The notes under the pieces were generated by a model. The model was given only the letters and a program-made list of their open reading frames with translations. It did no database searches and had not been told where the DNA came from. The translations under genes were made by a program, and so were the position numbers. From an uncultured Cytophagaceae bacterium (GTDB lineage: Bacteria > Bacteroidota > Bacteroidia > Cytophagales > Spirosomataceae), in NCBI GenBank assembly GCA_938008575.1, contig CALLKB010000087.1, positions 1-13,125 of the forward strand: DNA of 13,125 bases, written 5' to 3'. Of this stretch, positions 7,681 through 13,125 are shown one piece after another; positions within the stretch are counted from its first letter, which is position 1; each line of letters begins with the position of its first letter.

Positions 7681-7709
7681 AAATTGCAGGTCAATTTAGT
7701 ATATCGTCT

Positions 7710-9131
7710 ATGCAAGCGTTAAAGGTTTTATCAACAGAGGAAAAAGAAGCATTGGATTCTCCCCGCATTTCATCTGATTTTATCCAATCAGATTTTTTGG
7801 GAAAAGTATACATAGAGAGTTATGGATGTCAAATGAATTTTGCTGATTCAGAAGTCGTAACATCTATTTTAATTGACAAAGGATACGGAACAACATCCAA
7901 TATATCGGAAGCGGATACTATTTTACTTAATACTTGTGCCATTCGGGACAATGCTGAAAATAAAATAAGACATCGATTACAAGCATTCAAAGCCATTAAG
8001 GCTAAAAAACCTGATGTAACAATTGGTATTTTAGGCTGCATGGCTGAGCGCTTGAAAACAAAATTAATCGAAGAAGAAAAATTGGTTGATTTAGTAGCAG
8101 GCCCCGACTCTTACCGAGATTTGCCTAATTTATTAGATCAAATTGAAAATGGCCAAAAAGCAATCAATGTCTTCCTTTCAAAAGAAGAAACCTATGGAGA
8201 TATTGAACCAGTTCGCTTACATACAAACGGCGTAGGCGCTTTTGTCAGTATCATGCGTGGTTGCGATAATATGTGTTCATTTTGTGTTGTACCTTTTACG
8301 CGTGGCAGAGAACGCTCAAGGGATTTAACTTCGATCTTGCAGGAGTGCACAAATCTGTTCAATCAAGGATATCGTGAAATCAATTTATTAGGCCAAAATG
8401 TGGATTCCTATCATTGGAAGAATCCAGAAACAAATGAATTAGTGAATTTTGCTAAGCTACTTGAACATACAGCTCAAATCCATCCAGATTTAAGAATTCG
8501 CTTTTCTACTTCTCATCCTAAAGATATAACGGATGAAGTGCTTTACACGATGGCTAAATATGACAACATCTGTAAAAACATTCATTTACCAGCTCAAAGT
8601 GGAAATAATCGAATCTTAGAGATTATGAACCGGACTTATACGCGGGAATGGTATTTGGATAGAATTAAATCGATTAGAAATATATTAGGTGAAGATTGTG
8701 GTATTTCACACGACATTATTGCTGGATTTTGCTCAGAGACAGAAGAAGAACATCAAGATACGCTATCCTTATTAGAAGCGGTGCAGTATGATTTTGGCTA
8801 TATGTTTACATATTCAGAACGACCTGGTACTCCTGCAGCGAAAAAATATGCCGACGATATTCCTGATGATATAAAATCAAGACGCTTAAGTGAAATCATC
8901 GATTTACAACGGAAGCATTCTGGTTACCGAAATGAACGATTAATTGGCCGAATTGAAAAGATACTTGTAGAGGGTAACTCAAAGAAATCGGATAAACATC
9001 ACTTTGGAAAAACAGATTCGAATAAAGTTGTCGTATTTCCTAAAGGATCTGAGAAAATAGGTGAATATGTGCACGTCAAAATTCTTTCTTGCACCACAGG
9101 TACATTAATTGGAGAACTTGCTAATGTATAA
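7710..9131 (+). CDS. miaB: tRNA-2-methylthio-N6-dimethylallyladenosine synthase
   Basis: A complete 473-aa methylthiotransferase. MiaB adds a methylthio group at C2 of N6-isopentenyl-adenosine 37 in tRNAs reading UNN codons, using two [4Fe-4S] clusters and S-adenosylmethionine. The N-terminal MTTase domain supplies the auxiliary-cluster cysteines Cys40 ([13 protein letters not shown]), Cys76 ([13 protein letters not shown]) and Cys110 ([10 protein letters not shown]). The radical-SAM domain has CDNMCSFC with Cys185, Cys189 and Cys192, followed by [14 protein letters not shown]-terminal RNA-binding TRAM domain spans about 405-470. The QMNFADSE and [12 protein letters not shown] signatures favour MiaB over RimO or MtaB. 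The extra ~30 residues ahead of the MTTase domain are usual in Bacteroidota. It is the first gene of the operon and ends 4 bp before the regulator's preferred ATG. Confidence 0.96.
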   Translation: MQALKVLSTEEKEALDSPRISSDFIQSDFLGKVYIESYGCQMNFADSEVVTSILIDKGYGTTSNISEADTILLNTCAIRDNAENKIRHRLQAFKAIKAKKPDVTIGILGCMAERLKTKLIEEEKLVDLVAGPDSYRDLPNLLDQIENGQKAINVFLSKEETYGDIEPVRLHTNGVGAFVSIMRGCDNMCSFCVVPFTRGRERSRDLTSILQECTNLFNQGYREINLLGQNVDSYHWKNPETNELVNFAKLLEHTAQIHPDLRIRFSTSHPKDITDEVLYTMAKYDNICKNIHLPAQSGNNRILEIMNRTYTREWYLDRIKSIRNILGEDCGISHDIIAGFCSETEEEHQDTLSLLEAVQYDFGYMFTYSERPGTPAAKKYADDIPDDIKSRRLSEIIDLQRKHSGYRNERLIGRIEKILVEGNSKKSDKHHFGKTDSNKVVVFPKGSEKIGEYVHVKILSCTTGTLIGELANV

Positions 9132-9135
9132 TAAC

Positions 9136-10425
9136 ATGGAAACAAGTCATTTGACAGCGCTAAAAGCAAGATTTGGAATCATTGGGAACGCACCTTCTCT
9201 ATTGCACGCAATTTCTATAGCTGAACAGGTAGCGCCAACAGACATGACAGTCTTGATTACTGGCGAGAGTGGTTCAGGAAAGGAATCCTTTTCTAAAATC
9301 ATCCATAGTTTATCCAAGCGAAAGCACGGCCAATTTATTGCTGTCAACTGTGGCGCAATTCCAGAGGGAACCATTGATTCTGAATTATTTGGTCACGAAA
9401 AAGGATCATTTACTGGAGCTATTGAAGCCCGGAAAGGATATTTTGAAGTAACTGATGGCGGAACCATCTTCTTGGATGAAATTGCTGAGATGCCATTAGG
9501 AACGCAAGCGCGTCTGTTGCGTGTATTAGAAAATGGAGAATTTTATCGTGTAGGTTCTTCTAAAGTACAAAAAACGAATACACGCGTAGTCGCGGCTACA
9601 AACCTTAATTTACAGGATGCGATTAGCAAAGGTCGGTTTAGAGAAGATTTGTATTATCGTTTATGTACGGTACCAATTTATGTACCACCTCTTCGTGAAC
9701 GTGGACAAGATATTGAACTATTATTTCGAAAATTCACAACGGACTTTTCGGAGCTTCATCGCGTAAAACCAATTACCCTAACAAATGAGGCAAAATTATT
9801 GCTTCAAAAGCAGCATTTCCCAGGTAACATTCGTCAGTTAAAAAACCTCGCGGAACAGATTTCGGTGTTGGAAATGGGTGACCGTATTGTTGACGATGAA
9901 AAATTGCAAGAGTACTTGACATTCAATGAACCTAAGTTGAAATCCAGTGTGGTTAAAACGGATTTTTTCCAAAGTTCAGATGGGATGAATGAACGGGAAA
10001 TCTTGTATAAAATTTTATTTGATTTAAAAAGAGACGTAACTGAATTAAAAAAGATATTACTCAAGGTCATCGAATCTGGCAATAGCGCAGGATATGATAT
10101 ATTACACGAAAATCCTAACCTATTTGCCGACTTAAGACCTACTGAAGATTTACACAAAGGTTTAGCATTACCCGTTCAACGTGCAGAAGAAACGCATGAA
10201 CAAATGGAATATGTAAATGAGGAACCGATTGATTTAAATTATGAAGAGGTAATAAGTCCAAGTCAAGATGTCACACTTTCACTTGAGAAACAGGAAAAGG
10301 AAATCATCATTCGGGCGTTGAAGAAAAACAAAAATAAACGGAAACACGCGGCGAAAGACTTAGGTATTTCTGAACGTACTTTATATCGTAAAATCAAGCA
10401 ATATGATTTGGAAGATTTGGCATAA
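9136..10425 (+). CDS. Sigma-54-interacting AAA+ transcriptional regulator lacking a sensory domain
   Basis: The 429-aa protein is a bacterial enhancer-binding-type regulator. The AAA+ domain begins almost at the N-terminus (RFGIIG at 12-17): Walker A GESGSGKE at 43-50, L1 loop GSFTGA at 90-95 (canonical GAFTGA with Ala to Ser), Walker B GGTIFLDEI with Asp114-Glu115, and the GRFREDLYYRL arginine-finger region. There is no receiver, GAF or PAS domain. A long linker (about 266-382) contains a charged amphipathic helix at about 286-312. A Fis-type helix-turn-helix ends the protein (383-429, KHAAKDLGISERTLYRKIKQ). Starts at TTG 9109 and ATG 9124 overlap miaB; ATG 9136, 4 bp after the miaB stop, gives the N-terminal length I expect for relatives. 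Such proteins use ATP hydrolysis to open sigma-54 RNA-polymerase complexes; target genes are unknown. It overlaps lptE by 23 bp. Confidence 0.9.
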   Translation: METSHLTALKARFGIIGNAPSLLHAISIAEQVAPTDMTVLITGESGSGKESFSKIIHSLSKRKHGQFIAVNCGAIPEGTIDSELFGHEKGSFTGAIEARKGYFEVTDGGTIFLDEIAEMPLGTQARLLRVLENGEFYRVGSSKVQKTNTRVVAATNLNLQDAISKGRFREDLYYRLCTVPIYVPPLRERGQDIELLFRKFTTDFSELHRVKPITLTNEAKLLLQKQHFPGNIRQLKNLAEQISVLEMGDRIVDDEKLQEYLTFNEPKLKSSVVKTDFFQSSDGMNEREILYKILFDLKRDVTELKKILLKVIESGNSAGYDILHENPNLFADLRPTEDLHKGLALPVQRAEETHEQMEYVNEEPIDLNYEEVISPSQDVTLSLEKQEKEIIIRALKKNKNKRKHAAKDLGISERTLYRKIKQYDLEDLA

Positions 10426-10906
10426 GTTGGTCTTTGTTGTGGCCATTTTAGGCCTACAAGGTTGCTACAGCTTTAAGGGCGCAAGTTTATCGGCAGATTT
10501 GAAAACGATTCAAATCAACAATATTCGTATGGAAACAGCTGGTGGACCTACGAATTTGGGATTAACTGTTAATGAGAAATTAAAAGAGTATTTTCAACGA
10601 AACACGGTTTTGAAATTAACGAATCAAAATCCAGACTTATTAGTCGAAGGAACGATCGTAGGTTATGAACTTACTCCACAAGCACCTACAACGGATGATA
10701 AAGCCGGATTAAATCGATTGACTTTGCGCGTTAACTTTATTGTTACCAATCGCCTAGATGAAGAAAAAAACTTTGAACAAGAATTTTCTTTTTACCAAGA
10801 TTTTCCGCAAAATCAGACATTAACTCAAGTAGAGAAATCATTAATCCCTAAATTAACGGACCAAATTATTCTTGATTTATTCAATAAAATAGCTGGAGAT
10901 TGGTAA
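10403..10906 (+). CDS. lptE: LPS-assembly lipoprotein LptE-like
   Basis: A 167-aa secreted lipoprotein. The signal peptide has basic residues in the first eight positions, hydrophobic LVFVVAILGL, and lipobox LQGC with Cys21 as the lipidated residue. The mature part starts YSFKGASLSADLKTIQI and has the alternating strand/helix pattern of LptE: an early strand IQINNIRMETAGG, a helix LGLTVNEKLKEYFQRN, then LLVEGTIVGYELTPQAP and a C-terminal helix DQIILDLFNKIAGDW. LptE plugs and helps assemble the LptD barrel, which inserts lipopolysaccharide into the outer leaflet; no lptD is in the window. The start ATG lies inside the end of the regulator gene (23-bp overlap), and the stop shares a base with the next ATG, so translation is probably coupled. 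Assignment rests on size, lipobox, pattern and conserved position. Confidence 0.83.
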   Translation: MIWKIWHKLVFVVAILGLQGCYSFKGASLSADLKTIQINNIRMETAGGPTNLGLTVNEKLKEYFQRNTVLKLTNQNPDLLVEGTIVGYELTPQAPTTDDKAGLNRLTLRVNFIVTNRLDEEKNFEQEFSFYQDFPQNQTLTQVEKSLIPKLTDQIILDLFNKIAGDW

Positions 10907-11430
10907 TGAAAATCAATAAATCTCAACAATTATGGTATTTGCTAAATCGTTTTGACCGGGAAGAGTCAGAAGCGACTATTATCCTATTGAAAGACCAGGA
11001 GCAATATCCATTCTTTTATTTATTGAATTGGAATTTCGATCAAGGAAAACAGGTATTACGGAAAGCGGCTTTACAATCCCCCATTCGATCTCAATTCTAT
11101 CAAACTCATATAGATGCGCCAACAATTTCAGCGCAGTCGTTAGATGAAAACAATAATCAAAATGATATCATTGATGAGTTTTTGCAAAAAATGCCAAGTT
11201 TAGCGAAGGCAAAAAGACAAGGTTCAGCAGAAGAAAATGAAGCAGATGTAGATTTGTCGGCCACAACCTGGTCACCGCCTATCTCGGAAACATTTGCTAT
11301 TATTTTAGTAAAACAAGAGAAATATCAACAAGCAATTGATATATATGAACAATTAATCTTGGCAAAACCTGAAAAAAGGCTTTACTTTGCAACTCGAATT
11401 TCAGAATTAAAACAAAATATAAACGAATAA
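10906..11430 (+). CDS. Small tetratricopeptide-repeat-type protein, function unknown
   Basis: A 174-aa protein without signal peptide or membrane segment, so probably cytoplasmic. The N-terminal ~75 residues look like a helical region (SQQLWYLLNRFDREESEATIILLKD, then YPFFYLLNWNF). A polar, Asn/Asp/Glu-rich middle follows (about 80-120). The C-terminus holds one clear TPR-like helix pair at about 126-165, with AIILVKQEKYQQAIDIYEQL followed by ILAKPEKRLYFATRISEL. The ATG overlaps the lptE stop by one base (TAATG); a TTG six bases upstream would be in frame but is less likely. Its place between lptE and secG recurs in Bacteroidota as far as I know, which hints at a role in envelope biogenesis or protein handling, but no function can be read from the sequence. 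Confidence 0.8.
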   Translation: MKINKSQQLWYLLNRFDREESEATIILLKDQEQYPFFYLLNWNFDQGKQVLRKAALQSPIRSQFYQTHIDAPTISAQSLDENNNQNDIIDEFLQKMPSLAKAKRQGSAEENEADVDLSATTWSPPISETFAIILVKQEKYQQAIDIYEQLILAKPEKRLYFATRISELKQNINE

Positions 11431-11432
11431 AT

Positions 11433-11762
11433 ATGTTTACGCTATTAATCTCTCTTATTGTTCTATTCTCAGTATTATTAATTATCCTTATTTTGGTGCA
11501 GAATCCAAAAGGTGGTGGAATTAGTGGAGAATTTGGATCAGCAGGTGCAACTCAAATGTTTGGTGTACAAAAAACTGGTGATTTAGTTGAGCAATTAACT
11601 TGGGGCTTTTCTATTGCCATTTTGGTTTTGGTACTAGTTACAAATTTTGCTATTTCAAATGGTACTACGGATGCAACTCAGTCCGTTAATGTAGAAAAAG
11701 CGGCTACAAAAACAGTTCCTGCGGCTCCTGCTCCTTTAGCTCCTGCACCAGCAACAAAATAA
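11433..11762 (+). CDS. secG: Preprotein translocase subunit SecG
   Basis: At 109 aa this is a normal length for SecG, the small accessory subunit of the SecYEG channel in the inner membrane that assists SecA-driven export. It has two hydrophobic segments (about 2-22 and 55-74). Between them is the family signature VQNPKGGGISGEFGSAGATQMFG (its key elements are QNPKGGG at 23-29 and the Gly-rich loop after it). After the second segment comes a Thr/Ala/Pro-rich tail ending APAPLAPAPATK, a low-complexity extension common in this phylum. The gene starts 2 bp after the TPR gene and is the last of the miaB operon; a terminator-like hairpin follows. LptE needs the Sec pathway, which fits an envelope-themed operon. 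Confidence 0.93.
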   Translation: MFTLLISLIVLFSVLLIILILVQNPKGGGISGEFGSAGATQMFGVQKTGDLVEQLTWGFSIAILVLVLVTNFAISNGTTDATQSVNVEKAATKTVPAAPAPLAPAPATK

Positions 11763-11766
11763 TTAA

Positions 11767-11781
11767 CTGACATTTTTTCAG
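11767..11781. promoter_or_regulatory. Palindromic operator-like site between secG and groES (CTGACA-N3-TTTCAG)
   Basis: CTGACATTTTTTCAG lies 4 bp after the secG stop and about 100 bp before the groES ATG. It matches 11 of 12 positions of CTGACA-N3-TGTCAG, like the site upstream of miaB. The outer part also pairs as ACTGA...TCAGT (11766-11782), but the T-run sits in the loop rather than after the stem, so it is not a normal terminator. Function is inferred only. Confidence 0.4.
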
Positions 11782-11786
11782 TCTTG

Positions 11787-11830
11787 AATGCGTGGCATAC
11801 ATATTGAGTATGTAGTCACGCATTTCTATT
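11787..11830 (+). terminator. Hairpin with T-rich tail, probable intrinsic terminator after secG
   Basis: A two-part stem: AATGCGTG (11787-11794) pairs perfectly with CACGCATT (11817-11824), and TACATA (11798-11803) pairs with TATGTA (11809-11814). A 3/2-nt internal loop separates the two parts and the apical loop is TTGAG. The tail TCTATTTT follows. This is the most convincing terminator in the window and would end the miaB-secG transcript. The T-run is interrupted, so attenuation or a regulatory stem in the groES leader remains possible. Confidence 0.6.
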
Positions 11831-11874
11831 TTAAATGGAAATTAAAAATTTACAAATCTTAAATTTATTATAAC

Positions 11875-12153
11875 ATGTCAAAATTAACGATCAAACCCTT
11901 AGCAGATCGCGTTATCGTAGAGCCTGCTGCTGCGGAAGAGAAAACAGCTTTTGGAATCATTATTCCAGACACAGCAAAAGAAAAACCACAAAAAGGCATC
12001 ATTGTAGCTGTAGGAAATGGCAAGAAAGATGAGCCTATTACCGTAAAGGTGGGAGATGAAGTTTTGTATGGTAAATATTCTGGAACTGAAATCACGATTG
12101 AAGGAAAGGATTATTTAATCATGCGTGAGTCTGACATTTTTGCAGTATTGTAA
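11875..12153 (+). CDS. groES: Co-chaperonin GroES
   Basis: A complete 92-aa Hsp10. Seven copies form the dome that caps GroEL and closes the folding chamber. It opens [12 protein letters not shown], carries the mobile-loop segment [17 protein letters not shown] (about 23-39, whose III/IP hydrophobic core contacts GroEL), and continues [14 protein letters not shown], the [14 protein letters not shown] strand and [13 protein letters not shown]. The start ATG is preceded by an A/T-only stretch without Shine-Dalgarno sequence, usual for Bacteroidota. No CIRCE inverted repeat (TTAGCACTC-N9-GAGTGCTAA) is present in the 112-bp spacer, so HrcA control of this copy looks unlikely. groEL follows after 31 bp, forming the usual groESL operon. 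Confidence 0.97.
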   Translation: MSKLTIKPLADRVIVEPAAAEEKTAFGIIIPDTAKEKPQKGIIVAVGNGKKDEPITVKVGDEVLYGKYSGTEITIEGKDYLIMRESDIFAVL

Positions 12154-12184
12154 TTTATTTAAACCTAAAATCAATTAATATATC

Positions 12185-13125
12185 ATGGCAAAGGAATTAT
12201 ATTTCGATAGCGAAGCGCGCGAAAAGATGAAAAGAGGGGTCGATACCCTTGCAAATGCTGTTAAAGTAACTTTAGGACCTAAAGGTCGTAACGTAATTAT
12301 TGATAAGAAATTCGGTTCACCTTCTATTACAAAAGATGGTGTGTCAGTAGCAAAAGAAATTGAATTAGAAGATCCCGTTGAAAACATGGGAGCTCAATTA
12401 GTAAAAGAAGTTGCTTCAAAAACGGCTGATCAAGCTGGTGATGGTACAACAACAGCTACAGTTTTAACCCAAGCAATCTACACGATCGGTTCAAAGAACG
12501 TTGCAGCAGGTGCTAATCCAATGGACCTTAAGAAAGGTATCGAAAAGGCTGTTGAAGCTATTGTTGCTAACTTAAAAGGTCAATCTCGTCCTATTACAAC
12601 ATCAAATGAAATTGCTCAGGTAGCAACAATCTCTGCGAATAATGATTTTGAAATTGGTACGATGATTTCATCGGCAATGGATAAAGTTGGCCGCGAAGGT
12701 GTAATCACAGTTGAAGAGGCTCGCGGAACTGAAACTGAAGTAAAAACAGTTGAGGGTATGCAATTTGACCGTGGATATTTATCTCCTTACTTTGTGACAA
12801 ACACAGAAAAGATGGAGGTTGAATTAGAAAAACCATTCATTTTAATTTCAGAGAAGAAAGTATCTTCTATGAAAGAATTATTACCCGTATTAGAAGGTGT
12901 GGCACAAACGGGTCGTCCACTTTTAATCATTTCAGAAGATGTTGACGGTGAAGCTTTAGCAACATTAGTTGTTAACAAAATTCGTGGAGCGCTGAAAGTA
13001 GCTGCTGTAAAAGCTCCAGGTTTCGGAGATCGTCGTAAGGCTATGTTGGAAGACATCGCAATTTTAACTGGAGGTACTGTTATTTCTGAAGAGCGTGGTT
13101 TCAAATTAGAAAATGCTACGATTGA
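12185..13125 (+). CDS. groEL: Chaperonin GroEL, 3' end beyond the window
   Basis: The first 313 residues of the ~545-aa Hsp60 chaperonin run off the right edge in an open frame. It starts [20 protein letters not shown] and shows the family signatures [24 protein letters not shown] and [11 protein letters not shown]. Asp86, counting Met as 1, corresponds to the Mg/ATP-binding Asp of E. coli GroEL (Asp87, mature numbering). The apical domain (about 190 onward) includes [16 protein letters not shown] and continues to [23 protein letters not shown]. Two stacked rings of seven subunits fold proteins in an ATP- and GroES-dependent cycle in the cytoplasm. No internal stop or frameshift is visible in this part. 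Spacing from groES is 31 bp, so it is in the same transcript. Confidence 0.97.
   Translation, partial: MAKELYFDSEAREKMKRGVDTLANAVKVTLGPKGRNVIIDKKFGSPSITKDGVSVAKEIELEDPVENMGAQLVKEVASKTADQAGDGTTTATVLTQAIYTIGSKNVAAGANPMDLKKGIEKAVEAIVANLKGQSRPITTSNEIAQVATISANNDFEIGTMISSAMDKVGREGVITVEEARGTETEVKTVEGMQFDRGYLSPYFVTNTEKMEVELEKPFILISEKKVSSMKELLPVLEGVAQTGRPLLIISEDVDGEALATLVVNKIRGALKVAAVKAPGFGDRRKAMLEDIAILTGGTVISEERGFKLENATI

Noticed and set aside
7829..8041. Antisense open frames such as those at 607-810, 3531-3770, 7829-8041, 9147-9374, 9834-10157, 11868-12095 and 12787-13104
   Set aside because: All lie opposite or out of frame to strongly recognisable genes, and their translations show no domain or plausible composition.
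9109..9135. Earlier starts for the AAA+ regulator (TTG 9109, ATG 9124)
   Set aside because: Both overlap the miaB end and add residues outside the AAA+ domain; ATG 9136 gives the N-terminal length expected for relatives. ATG 9124 remains possible.
11763..11874. CIRCE element for HrcA control of groESL
   Set aside because: No TTAGCACTC-N9-GAGTGCTAA-like repeat is present; the only repeats are the CTGACA palindrome and the longer hairpin.
12131..12145. Third CTGACA-type site (CTGACATTTTTGCAG)
   Set aside because: It lies inside the groES coding sequence at the conserved SDIFAV codons and matches only 10 of 12 positions, so it is best explained by coding constraint.
1..13125. Defence system, prophage, insertion sequence, CRISPR array or tRNA gene
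   Set aside because: All coding space is explained by core housekeeping genes; I saw no direct repeats, integrase, transposase or cloverleaf-like sequence.

Overview
The window is a compact, AT-rich stretch of bacterial core genome, almost certainly from a Bacteroidota member and probably the Cytophagales/Cytophagia side; the genus cannot be fixed from the sequence alone. The evidence is a TamL-like lipoprotein form of BamA/TamA, start codons preceded by A/T-rich sequence rather than Shine-Dalgarno motifs, and the gene order miaB / sigma-54-type AAA+ regulator / lptE / TPR protein / secG / groES / groEL, which I recognise from this phylum. I see no phage, IS, CRISPR, tRNA or rRNA signal, and no stretch longer than about 115 bp without a gene. 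The first 18 bases are not genomic: they match the Illumina TruSeq adapter, so the window begins at an untrimmed contig end.

Layout. (1) 19-526, minus: truncated SpoU/TrmH-family RNA methyltransferase. It is divergent, by only 9 bp, from (2) 536-2824, plus: a TamL-like outer-membrane beta-barrel lipoprotein. (3) 6909 down to 2825, minus: a tight five-gene operon, sucC, FAH-family hydrolase, bcp-type peroxiredoxin, transketolase N-half and transketolase C-half. Its last stop codon abuts the tamL stop codon with no base between. (4) A 96-bp divergent spacer, then 7006-7659, plus: a LolD-like ABC ATPase. (5) 7710-11762, plus: an overlapping or nearly overlapping operon of miaB, a sigma-54-activator-like gene, lptE, a TPR gene and secG. 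(6) A 112-bp spacer with a palindrome and a terminator-like hairpin. (7) groES and the first ~60% of groEL, which runs off the window.

How it fits together. The left half is central carbon metabolism (TCA cycle, pentose phosphate pathway) plus peroxide defence. The right half is envelope biogenesis and protein quality control: lipoprotein-type ABC ATPase, LPS export lipoprotein, Sec translocon subunit and chaperonin, with a tRNA-modification gene and a transcriptional regulator.

I did not find an obviously new multi-gene system. The most interesting signals are regulatory. Near-identical 15-bp palindromes (CTGACA-N3-TGTCAG-like) precede both the miaB operon and groESL. The AAA+ regulator lacks a sensory domain, carries GSFTGA in place of GAFTGA, and has an unusually long helix-containing linker before its DNA-binding domain.
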